A stretch of DNA of 29,274 nucleotides, from positions 1-29,274 of the forward strand of contig CAJUET010000016.1 in NCBI GenBank assembly GCA_910585595.1, in the 5' to 3' direction. How positions within the stretch are numbered: the stretch's first letter is position 1; every line of letters begins with the position of its first letter. Source of the DNA: an uncultured Christensenella sp. GTDB lineage: Bacteria; Bacillota; Clostridia; Christensenellales; Borkfalkiaceae. Below the pieces are notes generated by a model. That model ran no database searches. It was not told where the DNA came from and saw only the letters and a list, made by a program, of their open reading frames with translations. Positions 22,445 to 29,274 of this stretch are shown here, in pieces. The translations under genes and the position numbers were made by a program.

Positions 22445-22846
22445 TTAAATATTGCCCTCCGCTTTCTTTACGTCAAGGATGACCGTAATATGGCTCGTTC
22501 TTTTTAAAATCGCATGACCCCTGCCTTTGCTGACGGGTTGCATTCTCTTTAAGGATGTTCCGCCGTTCGCATAGCACTCGGCAACGTACAAATCGCCTCT
22601 GTCCATGCCCTGATTGTGCTCCGCATTCGCTACGGCGCTCATGAGCACTTTCTTCGTAGGAAGCGCTCCGCCGTTCGTGATATTCGAAAGAATGGCTTCC
22701 GCTTCCTCAACCGATCTTCCGCGAATGAGATCGAGCACCGTTCTCACTTTGTAGGGAGAAATTCTCAGATATTTTGCCACCGCGTAGGGGCGTTTTTCAC
22801 GCTTTTCCTCTACTCTTTCGGCTTTCTTTTTCATGTTTGTTGCCAT
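22445..22846 (-). CDS. rplV: 50S ribosomal protein L22, with a short N-terminal extension
   Basis: The 133-residue product has the L22 core AVAKYLRISPYKVRTVLDLI, LPTKKVLMSAVANAEHNQGM, and the tunnel loop region PVSKGRGHAILKRTSHITVI. About 18 extra charged residues (KKKAERVEEKREKRPY) precede the core. The loop of L22 narrows the exit tunnel and is a site of macrolide resistance changes. It lies next to rpsC with a one-base gap. Confidence 0.97.
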   Translation of the reverse strand: MATNMKKKAERVEEKREKRPYAVAKYLRISPYKVRTVLDLIRGRSVEEAEAILSNITNGGALPTKKVLMSAVANAEHNQGMDRGDLYVAECYANGGTSLKRMQPVSKGRGHAILKRTSHITVILDVKKAEGNI

Positions 22847-22857
22847 ACTTTATCTCC

Positions 22858-23136
22858 TTATCTCCCCGGCGTGGTCGTCTTTGCCGTGTGACCCTTGAAG
22901 GTTCTCGTCGGGGCAAACTCGCCGAGCTTGCAGCCGACCATATCCTCCGTGATATATACGGGAACGTGCTTTCTGCCGTCGTAGACTGCGATCGTGTGAC
23001 CGACCATCTGAGGGAAAATCGTCGACGCTCTCGACCAGGTTTTCAGAACTTTCTTTTCGTTAGCCTCGTTCATCGTTTCGATTCTCTGCAAAAGCTTCGC
23101 TTCGACGTAAGGCCCTTTCTTAACGCTTCTCGACAT
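22858..23136 (-). CDS. rpsS: 30S ribosomal protein S19
   Basis: The 92-residue product is normal, starting MSRSVKKGPYVEAKLLQRIE and with TWSRASTIFPQMVGHTIAVY and KLGEFAPTRTFKGH. It sits in the small-subunit head next to S13. Confidence 0.98.
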   Translation of the reverse strand: MSRSVKKGPYVEAKLLQRIETMNEANEKKVLKTWSRASTIFPQMVGHTIAVYDGRKHVPVYITEDMVGCKLGEFAPTRTFKGHTAKTTTPGR

Positions 23137-23149
23137 TTTTCATCCCTCC

Positions 23150-23983
23150 TTAATTGATACGCTTCAAGATGAACTTGCTCGTAGGATTCTTCTTCTTTCT
23201 CGTCTTATAACCGAGAGCGGGCTTGCCCCAAGGGGTTTCCGGACCTGCATGACCGACGGGAGACTTGCCTTCACCGCCGCCGTGAGGGTGATCGTTGGGG
23301 TTCATGACCGAACCGCGCACCGTAGGACGGGTACCGAAGTGACGGGTCTTACCCGCTTTGCCCACGCGGATGATCTCGTGTTCGAGATTTCCGACCTGAC
23401 CGATCGTCGCCTTGCAAGCCATGGGAATGAGTCTCATTTCGCCGGAAGGCATTTTGATGGTCGCATACGCGCCCTCTTTTGCCATGATCTGCGCCGTGAT
23501 ACCCGCGCTTCTTGCGATCTGACCGCCGCGACCGGGCTTCATCTCGATATTATGGACCATCGTACCGACAGGGATGTCCGCAAGCGCAAGCGCGTTGCCG
23601 ACTTTGATATCGGCTTCCTTTCCGCTGAGAACCTTGTCGCCGACGTTCAGACCGACGGGAGCGAGAATGTATCTCTTTTCGCCGTCCGCATAGACGAGGA
23701 GCGCAATGTTCGCGCTGCGGTTGGGATCGTACTGAATGCTCTTGACCGTTGCGGGAACGCCGTCTTTGTTCCGTTTAAAATCAATGATACGGTACTTTCT
23801 CTTATTGCCGCCGCCGATGTGACGAACGGTGATTTTGCCTTGGTTGTTTCTTCCGCCCGACTTGCGCTGATCTTCGAGAAGGGAATTTTCCGCTTTCGCA
23901 CCCTTTGTAAGATCGCCCGCGTAGCCGTGAACCGTCATCAGACGGCGAGCGGCGGAAGTCGGTTTATATCTTTTAACTGCCAT
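23150..23983 (-). CDS. rplB: 50S ribosomal protein L2
   Basis: The 277-residue product has the full family pattern: VKRYKPTSAARRLMTV at the start, GRGGQIARSAGITAQIMAKE in the middle, and NPNDHPHGGGEGKSPVG near the C-terminus, the loop with the conserved histidine near the peptidyl transferase centre. Normal length. It lies between rplW and rpsS. Confidence 0.98.
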   Translation of the reverse strand: MAVKRYKPTSAARRLMTVHGYAGDLTKGAKAENSLLEDQRKSGGRNNQGKITVRHIGGGNKRKYRIIDFKRNKDGVPATVKSIQYDPNRSANIALLVYADGEKRYILAPVGLNVGDKVLSGKEADIKVGNALALADIPVGTMVHNIEMKPGRGGQIARSAGITAQIMAKEGAYATIKMPSGEMRLIPMACKATIGQVGNLEHEIIRVGKAGKTRHFGTRPTVRGSVMNPNDHPHGGGEGKSPVGHAGPETPWGKPALGYKTRKKKNPTSKFILKRIN

Positions 23984-23998
23984 TTCCTTATACCTCTC

Positions 23999-24289
23999 TT
24001 ACGACAACGAGTTGAATGCCTCGATGGGCTTGCTGCTTTCTTTCAACTGAATGATCGCCTTTTTACGCGTGGGGGTGTAACCCTCGTTTCTGCCCATTCT
24101 TTTAAGCTTGCCGCGCTGGGTCACGGTGTTCACGCTTGCGACCTGAACGCCGAACATCTGCTCTGCCGCGATCTTGATCTGGGTCTTGTTCGCGGACTTC
24201 GCAACGAAAAACGTGTACTTTTTATCCGCGATACCGTCGTATCCCTTTTCGGTGAGGACGGGTTTCAAAATGATATCTTCGGGTGCCAT
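23999..24289 (-). CDS. rplW: 50S ribosomal protein L23
   Basis: The 96-residue product has PEDIILKPVLTEKGYDGI and VASVNTVTQRGKLKRMGR. It lies at the tunnel exit and docks trigger factor and SRP. I chose the ATG at 24289, which overlaps the rplD stop (TAATG) and has GGAGGAGG about 10 nt upstream; a TTG two codons earlier is less likely. Confidence 0.97.
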   Translation of the reverse strand: MAPEDIILKPVLTEKGYDGIADKKYTFFVAKSANKTQIKIAAEQMFGVQVASVNTVTQRGKLKRMGRNEGYTPTRKKAIIQLKESSKPIEAFNSLS

Positions 24290-24912
24290 TAGCAATAAGC
24301 CTCCTCCAATTTTTTCACCGAGCCCTTCGTAAGAACGACTACGGAATTAGCAACGATTTCGTAGGTGTTGATCTCACCGACGGAAACCGTAGAGAACTTT
24401 TCGAGATTGCGCGACGCCAGAATAACGTCGGGATTGTTGTCGTCCATGACGACGACCGTTCTCTTATCGAGTTTGAGCGCCTTTCTGAACGCTTCCATCT
24501 CCTTCGTCTTGGGCGCGGAAACTTTCAGCTCGTCCACCACGATGAGTTCGCCGTCCGCAAGTTTCTTGCTGATCGCCGAAACAAACGCGCCGCGCTTTGC
24601 GGTAACGTTCATCTTTTTGGAGAAGTCGCGGCTCTTGGGTGCGAACACGACGCCGCCCTTCGTCCATTGCGGTGCGCGGATGGAACCCTGACGGGCGCGA
24701 CCCGTTCCCTTCTGACGCCAAGGTTTTGCACCGCCGCCGCGCACTTCCGTGCGGGTGAGAGTGGACTTGGTGCCCTGTCTTTGATTGGAAAGATAAGTGA
24801 CGACGGCTTGATGAATGAGCGCCTCGTTGTAATCTGCTCCGAACACTTTGTCGGAAAGATCGCAGGAGCCCACCTCTTCGCCTTTCATATTGTATACTTT
24901 AACGTTTGCCAT
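24289..24912 (-). CDS. rplD: 50S ribosomal protein L4
   Basis: The 207-residue product has the long tunnel loop with VRGGGAKPWRQKGTGRARQG (about 58-77) and the globular domain AFVSAISKKLADGELIVVDE. In enterobacteria L4 represses the S10 operon through its leader by both attenuation and translation; the rpsJ leader here has a possible attenuator, so L4 is a reasonable candidate regulator (inference). Confidence 0.98.
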   Translation of the reverse strand: MANVKVYNMKGEEVGSCDLSDKVFGADYNEALIHQAVVTYLSNQRQGTKSTLTRTEVRGGGAKPWRQKGTGRARQGSIRAPQWTKGGVVFAPKSRDFSKKMNVTAKRGAFVSAISKKLADGELIVVDELKVSAPKTKEMEAFRKALKLDKRTVVVMDDNNPDVILASRNLEKFSTVSVGEINTYEIVANSVVVLTKGSVKKLEEAYC

Positions 24913-24923
24913 TGTCCTTCTCC

Positions 24924-25571
24924 TTATGCCTTGACGCTGTTCGAAATCGTAACGATCGCGCCCCTGTTGCCGGGGATAGCGCCTTTAATGAGAATTGCGT
25001 TTCTTGCCGCGTCTACCTTCACGACTTCGAGATTCTGAACGGTAACGCGCTCCACACCGTACTGACCTGCAAGGTGTTTGTGTTTGAACACGCGGGAGGG
25101 CGTACTGTTCGCGCCCATGGAACCGGGCTCTCTGTGTACGGGGCCTACGCCGTGCGTCTCTTTCAGGCGGTGCTGGTTCCAGCGTTTGATAACGCCCGTA
25201 TAACCGTGACCTTTGGTGATGCCCGCGACGTCTACCTTGTCGCCTGCCGTAAAGACGTCCGCCTTTACCTCGTCGCCGACCTTGTAGCTGTCGACTTTGT
25301 CAAGGCGTACTTCTTTGAGTACTTTGCAGGGAGCGACTCCCGCCTTCTTGAACTGCCCGAAATCGGGTTTGTTGAGTTTTTGTTCCGCCTTCTTCTCGTC
25401 GCCGAGTTTCTGGAAACCGAGTTTAAGCGCGGTATAGCCGTCGCTCTCTTCGGTTTTGACCTGAACGACGGGGCAAGGTCCCGCTTCCACTACCGTGACG
25501 GGAATTACCTTACCGTCTTCTGCAAAGATCTGGGTCATGCCCACTTTGCGACCGATGATTGCTTTAATCAC
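24924..25571 (-). CDS. rplC: 50S ribosomal protein L3
   Basis: The 215-residue product starts IKAIIGRKVGMTQIFAEDGK and has the conserved VAGITKGHGYTGVIKRW and VGPVHREPGSMG stretch that extends to the peptidyl transferase centre. It uses a GTG start, with AAGGAG 12 nt upstream, slightly long. A 59-nt AT-rich gap separates it from rpsJ. Confidence 0.97.
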   Translation of the reverse strand: MIKAIIGRKVGMTQIFAEDGKVIPVTVVEAGPCPVVQVKTEESDGYTALKLGFQKLGDEKKAEQKLNKPDFGQFKKAGVAPCKVLKEVRLDKVDSYKVGDEVKADVFTAGDKVDVAGITKGHGYTGVIKRWNQHRLKETHGVGPVHREPGSMGANSTPSRVFKHKHLAGQYGVERVTVQNLEVVKVDAARNAILIKGAIPGNRGAIVTISNSVKA

Positions 25572-25630
25572 TGTTAAAGTTCACTCCTTAAAATTTTATT
25601 TTTCTCAATACCTTAATATATAAAGTATTA

Positions 25631-25933
25631 TCAACCGAGTTTGACCTTGATGTCTACGCCTGCGGGAAGGTGGATCGTATCCAGAAGCTTCGCGTTGGGG
25701 CTGTAAATATCGATGATGCGCTTGTGGGTTCTGAGTTCGAACTGCTCGCGCGAATCCTTATACTTGTGCGGGCAACGGAGAATGGTCACGATTTCCTTTT
25801 CCGTGGGAAGCGGAATGGGACCCGAAATTTTCGCCCCGCCCTTCTGCATCGTTTCGACGATTCTCGTTGCGGCCTCGTCAACGAGAGCATGATCGTATGC
25901 GCTCAATTTGATTCTGATTTTTTGTCCTGCCAT
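25631..25933 (-). CDS. rpsJ: 30S ribosomal protein S10 (NusE)
   Basis: The 100-residue product has QKIRIKLSAYDHALVDEAAT, SGPIPLPTEKEIVTILRCPH and ELRTHKRIIDIYSP. It is a small-subunit head protein that also pairs with NusB in transcription antitermination. AAGGAG lies 7 nt before the ATG. It is the first gene of the superoperon, following a 260-nt structured leader. It ends in TGA. Confidence 0.98.
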   Translation of the reverse strand: MAGQKIRIKLSAYDHALVDEAATRIVETMQKGGAKISGPIPLPTEKEIVTILRCPHKYKDSREQFELRTHKRIIDIYSPNAKLLDTIHLPAGVDIKVKLG

Positions 25934-26195
25934 AATGGTACTCCTTAAAAATTGACCTTACTTCGTTACTCTGTGCAACGCGTCCGTGCGTATCGAGGTT
26001 TCGCTATTTAAAAAACACGCGTCGTTTTGCGGTGTTTTACGCAAAAGCCTCGGTAAGTCGCAGGAATCGAGTCCCGCCATTGTCAGCGAAAATTATCTGC
26101 CGGAGGGCTTTCGACCCCGGATTTTCAGTAACTTTCCGCCTCAACCCTATACGCCGTTCGCCGCAGAAAACAGACCTCTGCTTAGACACAGGCTT
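25934..26195 (-). promoter_or_regulatory. Structured leader RNA of the S10 operon with a possible attenuator
   Basis: The transcript should begin near 26194. Its first bases AAGCCT (26195-26190) pair perfectly with AGGCTT (26050-26045), closing a domain of about 150 nt. Inside are a GCAGA/TCTGC hairpin and a stem CCGGGG/CTCCGG (26120-26115 with 26105-26100) extended by GAAAAT/ATTTTC. Downstream, two exclusive hairpins follow: TTTTGCG/CGCAAAA (26046-26040 with 26031-26025) and AAAACAC-c-GC/GCGTGTTTT (26038-26029 with 26020-26012), the latter ending in TTTTTT like a terminator. This fits control by attenuation. The RNA family is not recognised. Confidence 0.7.
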
Positions 26196-26199
26196 GATA

Positions 26200-26228
26200 A
26201 TAATATCATGAAAGTCAAGATAAGTCAA
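26200..26228 (-). promoter_or_regulatory. Sigma-A promoter of the S10-spc-alpha cluster
   Basis: On the minus strand the -35 is TTGACT (26223-26228), the spacer is 17 nt, and the -10 is TATTAT (26200-26205). It lies about 265 nt before the rpsJ start, at the exact 5' edge of the folded leader. Confidence 0.8.
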
Positions 26229-26292
26229 ACGATTACAGGAATATTTTTAAAAATTTTTGCATATTTTACGAAATTTTTTCAGAAACAAAAAG

Positions 26293-26327
26293 AAAAACCG
26301 AACGGAGTCACCGTTCGGTTTTTTTAT
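26293..26327 (-). terminator. Terminator of the sleB-ypeB operon
   Basis: A perfect stem CCGAACGG/CCGTTCGG with a 5-nt loop, flanked by A5 and T7, lies about 15 nt after the ypeB stop. It can work on both strands and isolates the S10 promoter region. Confidence 0.93.
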
Positions 26328-26340
26328 GATTTGACCAAGA

Positions 26341-28335
26341 TCATTTAATATACTTGCCGCCTTCGCCTTCGCGGATACGGAACATCTGAATCTCTTCACC
26401 GTTCGTCGCGTCGACGTATACCAGGAACGTATCCGTTTCGGTATAGCAGGCGATCTCGTAAGCGATCACTTCTTCGCCGTTGACCGCAACAAGCGAAAGG
26501 TTGATTTCGTAGGGCGTAAGCTCTTTGCTGATCGCGTCAAGCGCGGCGTTCTTTCCGATTTCGGGATCGCCGAAGCTGCGCTGGGTGTGATTGAACAAAT
26601 ATCCGGAAGCATCGATACCGACCACTCTGCCCTTCTCTTCGCACACGCGCACGCGGATCATTTCGGGATAGACGCGAACGCCGTCCTGCTTGCTCACATA
26701 AGTGATATTTGCAACCATGCCCGCATCGGAGAGGAAGCTCGCCTCTACGTTCTTGATTCCGAGCGAAGCAAGATATTCTCTTGCCAAGCTGTCGCAGGTT
26801 TCCAGATCGAAGTTCTTCTGGCTGCATTCTTCGTAGGTATCGAAGAAAATCAGGTTGCCGCCGTTCTTTGTGATCTCGGCATAAATTTCGTTGCCGTTCT
26901 CATCCTTTAATACGAAGTTATAAAGTCCCGCGCCGTGCGCCGTGCCTTCGCCCGTCATTTTGGTTTCTGCGATATGATAGGAGTTAAAATAATCCTTTAC
27001 AAGCTGTTCCGCGCGTTCGGCGGTGATCTCCTCCTGCTTTAAGAGCTGGTTTTCGCCTACATTCCCTTTTCCGGAGAAAGGCGCGTCCACGATTTCCTGC
27101 GGTTCTTTATGCGTGCCCTGTCCCGCTTCGGAGAACTTATTCTGCATATTGCTCTTGCCGCCGTTCATGAACGCATGAAGATCGCTGTCGCTCATGTGGA
27201 TAACAAGATCGTTGAGTTCGTTATACAGCGCCGCGTTGATTTCGTAAAGATAGTTTACGGTGTTGAACTCGGTTTCGCTGAGCGTCTTGCCCGAAGCGAG
27301 TTTTGAAAGCAACCTTCTTGCATAACTGCCCGTGCGATTGACGAAGGACGAAATATCCGTACTCGTCGCCGCGTCTACGGGAACGCGTTCGAGCGCACTC
27401 TCCATAAGTTCGCTGTCTACAAGAAGATCGGTCAACAGTCTGCGCTGTTCGTCTCTTCCCGAAGAAACTCTCAGCTTCGAAAAATTGTTATCCATATCTT
27501 CGGAGACGGAGACCATTTCATAAAGCGTAGAACGATAGCCGTTTGCAGCCGCGTTATCCATTTCGTTCATGCGTATCGCGCCCGCCGTAACCACGGTCGC
27601 AAGCGCAAGCGCCGCCGTACCGAGCGAGATGACCGCCGCAAGCCATCCGCCGAACCCGGGCGCGTGCTTTCTGCGTTCCGTCCTCTGTTCGCGCTTATGC
27701 TTTCTGTTTTCGGCTTTTCTCTCGCGTGCCGCTTCCCGCGCCGCCGCCTTTCTTTCGCGCGCCTTGTCGCGTGCCTCGTGCTTTTTGCGGCGAAGGGCAA
27801 TGCGTTCCTTCTTTTCGCGGGCGATACGCTTCTGCTTTTCCGCTTTGGATTCGTTTTTCAGCATCTCGCGCCGAGCCGTTTTTTCGGCGCGCTGTTCGAG
27901 TTTTTTCTCTTTGAGCGCTGCTTTTTTCTCCTGCTTTGCACGAATGCGTTCCGCCTTCTTCTCTTTAAGCGCCGCCTTTTTTTCAAGCTTCTTTGCTTTG
28001 AGCGCAGTCTTCTTTTCGAGTTTCTTCTCTTTGAGTTTGGCGCGTTTTAAAAGCTTATCTTCCTTCTTGGCAGCCTTCTTTTTTGCCGCGGAAAGTCTTT
28101 TTTCCGCTGCCGCCTTTTCCTTGGCTTCCGCCTTTTTGCGCCTTTCTTCTTTTTTGGATTCTTTAAGCGCGGGCTCCTTCTTCGGCGTGGATTTTTTTAC
28201 GCTTTTCGTCTTGGAAACCGACTTCTTAACGGGCTTTTTCTGCTCCGTCTTTTCGGCTTCGTAAGCGGTCTCCTTTTCCACTCTCTCTACTTTCTTCGCC
28301 CCGCTCGATACGTTTTTTCCGATTTCCTTTTTCAT
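26341..28335 (-). CDS. ypeB: YpeB-like spore germination protein with a long charged N-terminal extension
   Basis: The 664-residue product has an N-terminal part (1-225) almost wholly of Lys, Glu, Ala and Arg, including repeats such as KKAALKEKKLE and ALKAKKLEKKA; one membrane helix at about 229-254; then an outer part of about 410 residues with a YpeB-like helical region and C-terminal PepSY-like repeats (ITAERAEQLVKDYFNSYH; LAREYLASLGIKNVEASFLS; NAALDAISKELTPYEINLSL). YpeB is needed for SleB placement and stability in spores. Bacillus YpeB is about 450 residues with a short cytoplasmic tail, so the extension is unusual. It may bind nucleic acid or form a long helix inside the spore (inference). 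It lies 13 nt after sleB with GGAGG. Ends in TGA. Confidence 0.88.
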   Translation of the reverse strand: MKKEIGKNVSSGAKKVERVEKETAYEAEKTEQKKPVKKSVSKTKSVKKSTPKKEPALKESKKEERRKKAEAKEKAAAEKRLSAAKKKAAKKEDKLLKRAKLKEKKLEKKTALKAKKLEKKAALKEKKAERIRAKQEKKAALKEKKLEQRAEKTARREMLKNESKAEKQKRIAREKKERIALRRKKHEARDKARERKAAAREAARERKAENRKHKREQRTERRKHAPGFGGWLAAVISLGTAALALATVVTAGAIRMNEMDNAAANGYRSTLYEMVSVSEDMDNNFSKLRVSSGRDEQRRLLTDLLVDSELMESALERVPVDAATSTDISSFVNRTGSYARRLLSKLASGKTLSETEFNTVNYLYEINAALYNELNDLVIHMSDSDLHAFMNGGKSNMQNKFSEAGQGTHKEPQEIVDAPFSGKGNVGENQLLKQEEITAERAEQLVKDYFNSYHIAETKMTGEGTAHGAGLYNFVLKDENGNEIYAEITKNGGNLIFFDTYEECSQKNFDLETCDSLAREYLASLGIKNVEASFLSDAGMVANITYVSKQDGVRVYPEMIRVRVCEEKGRVVGIDASGYLFNHTQRSFGDPEIGKNAALDAISKELTPYEINLSLVAVNGEEVIAYEIACYTETDTFLVYVDATNGEEIQMFRIREGEGGKYIK

Positions 28336-28348
28336 GTCTCCTCCTTAC

Positions 28349-29092
28349 TTAAATGGCAAATACATGTTTGCCGATCGTCGTCACCGTCTGACGGGTGAAT
28401 ATCCACGCGCTTGTAGCCTTGGCGGGATTGTAATAGTAGATCGCCCCGTAAGTGGGATCCCAGCCGTTCATAGCGTCGCGCGCCGCGTTGTATGCGGTCT
28501 GATTGGGTTCGAGATTGATTTGCCCGTCCGCAACCGCCGTGAACGCGCCCTTCTGATAAATAATTCCCGAAATGGTGTTGGGGAAGTCGGGACTCTTCAA
28601 GCGGTTCATAATGACCGCTCCGATCGCAACCTGACCCGTATAGCTCTCCCCTCTGCCTTCCGCGTAGATCGCCTTCGCCATGAGATACAGATCGGAAGAG
28701 CTGTAATTGCCCGACGAAGGTTTGTTGTTGGAGTTTCCGTTAAGCACGTCATACGAATCGTTCATGCCGAGCGCCTTATAAGTGGCTTTCCCCACAATAC
28801 CGTCCGCCGTCAAGCCGTTCTTCTTCTGGAACGAGATGACCGCTTTTTTGGTTCCGCTTCCGAAGATCCCGTCCACCGAACCCGAATAGTAGCCCCATTG
28901 TTTCAATCTGCGTTGAACTTCCTTGACCTCGCCGCCTCTGCTTCCCTGACGGAGCACGGCAGCGTCCACCGAAAGCTCGATCGCTGTTTCGGCTGTCTGA
29001 CGCTCGTGGCTGACCGCAATCGCCGTGACGGACGCCGCGGCGGAGGCGGTAAGAGCAAGCGTCAATGCGCCGATTGCCAAAAACTTCTTCAT
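28349..29092 (-). CDS. sleB: Spore cortex-lytic enzyme SleB
   Basis: The 247-residue product has a signal peptide (1 to about 22-34), a peptidoglycan-binding domain at about 47-108 (LRQGSRGGEVKEVQRRLKQW, DGIFGSGTKKAVISFQ, DGIVGKATYKAL), a Ser/Asn-rich linker, and a SleB-type hydrolase domain at about 135-247 with the presumed catalytic Glu145 in AIYAEGRGE. It is a lytic transglycosylase acting on muramic-delta-lactam cortex during germination. It is first in an operon with ypeB, its usual partner. AGGAGG lies 6-7 nt before the ATG. Its presence supports a spore-forming host. Confidence 0.94.
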   Translation of the reverse strand: MKKFLAIGALTLALTASAAASVTAIAVSHERQTAETAIELSVDAAVLRQGSRGGEVKEVQRRLKQWGYYSGSVDGIFGSGTKKAVISFQKKNGLTADGIVGKATYKALGMNDSYDVLNGNSNNKPSSGNYSSSDLYLMAKAIYAEGRGESYTGQVAIGAVIMNRLKSPDFPNTISGIIYQKGAFTAVADGQINLEPNQTAYNAARDAMNGWDPTYGAIYYYNPAKATSAWIFTRQTVTTIGKHVFAI

Positions 29093-29146
29093 AATTTCCT
29101 CCTACGCACAATTTGAGCATTCGTAAAAAATTTATGCGGAATTTAT

Positions 29147-29163
29147 AAAAAGGCGCTTGCGCC
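29147..29163 (-). terminator. Short GC hairpin with T-run upstream of sleB
   Basis: GGCGC and GCGCC (29152-29156 with 29159-29163) have a 2-nt loop, followed on the minus strand by T5. It is short for a terminator and may instead be an attenuator or the end of an upstream transcript. No convincing sporulation-sigma promoter for sleB was found between it and the gene. Confidence 0.4.
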
Positions 29164-29227
29164 GTTTTCAAGTTTACTCTTATGATAAGGAACACCCCCG
29201 CGCCCAAAGCGTACTTCCCGTAGGGAA

Positions 29228-29267
29228 TATAAAAAGCGAAGAATTTTTAAATTCTTCGCTTTTTATA
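29228..29267. terminator. Bidirectional terminator at the window edge
   Basis: A perfect palindrome (29228-29246 with 29249-29267) has AAAAAGCGAAGAATTT and its complement. It probably ends a gene lying beyond the right edge. The bases between it and sleB hold no gene that I can support. Confidence 0.88.
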
Positions 29268-29274
29268 ATTGATG

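Noticed and set aside
26037..26228. A 63-codon minus-strand frame upstream of rpsJ
   Set aside because: It begins at the promoter itself, lacks a ribosome binding site, and the region has strong RNA secondary structure, so a leader RNA is the better explanation.
27569..28264. A 231-codon Phe/Ser/Leu-rich plus-strand frame that looks like a membrane protein
   Set aside because: It is the reverse complement of the Lys/Glu/Ala-rich ypeB extension; the hydrophobic look is a by-product of that composition.
1..29274. CRISPR arrays, tRNA genes, transposases, integrases or phage structural genes
   Set aside because: I looked for regularly spaced repeats, cloverleaf-type sequences and typical mobile-element motifs and saw none in this window.

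Overview
This window most likely comes from a spore-forming member of the Clostridia (Firmicutes), an anaerobic gut-type lineage. I cannot name a genus. The support is: a full S10-spc-alpha ribosomal protein cluster in Firmicutes order; zinc-type S14, L36 and S4 and a zinc-LID adenylate kinase; a Bacillus-type large SRP RNA; the spore germination pair sleB-ypeB; strong AGGAGG ribosome binding sites; and consensus sigma-A promoters. L17 carries an insertion and L5, L22 and L24 carry extra tails, which look like lineage-specific variants. Of the 44 protein genes called here, 38 end in TAA, 6 in TGA and none in TAG.

Region 1-3000 is visibly AT-rich compared with the rest and looks acquired. On the minus strand it reads: a broken XRE-type regulator (one frameshift, one TAG), an ECF-like sigma factor, a secreted papain/C39-like cysteine protease, and a single-pass membrane protein with anti-sigma-like topology, closed by a terminator. 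A separate 53-residue zinc-ribbon gene follows at 2843-3004. Region 3214-5985 (minus) is an iron-sulfur neighbourhood: a GGGtGRT-family protein and a NifU-like scaffold form one operon, next to an Mrp/NBP35 ATPase with its own promoter and terminator. Region 6143-6994 (plus) holds the SRP RNA gene and a non-haem ferritin. Region 7033-10034 (minus) holds a YwaF-like membrane protein, apparently with a leaderless mRNA, and an M18 aminopeptidase.

Region 10279-26228 (minus) is the ribosomal superoperon. In transcription order it is rpsJ-rplC-rplD-rplW-rplB-rpsS-rplV-rpsC-rplP-rpmC-rpsQ-rplN-rplX-rplE-rpsN-rpsH-rplF-rplR-rpsE-rpmD-rplO-secY-adk-map-infA-rpmJ, then rpsM-rpsK-rpsD-rpoA-rplQ. A perfect consensus promoter and a 200-nt structured leader split the alpha part (rpsM onward) from the rest. 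A second promoter drives the whole cluster through a 260-nt structured leader that contains two mutually exclusive hairpins, which looks like an attenuator. Region 26293-29092 (minus) is sleB-ypeB; YpeB carries an unusual cytoplasmic extension of about 225 mostly charged residues.

The best candidates for something undescribed are the sigma/protease/membrane cassette, the GGGtGRT-NifU-like pair, the rpsJ leader RNA, and the extended YpeB.
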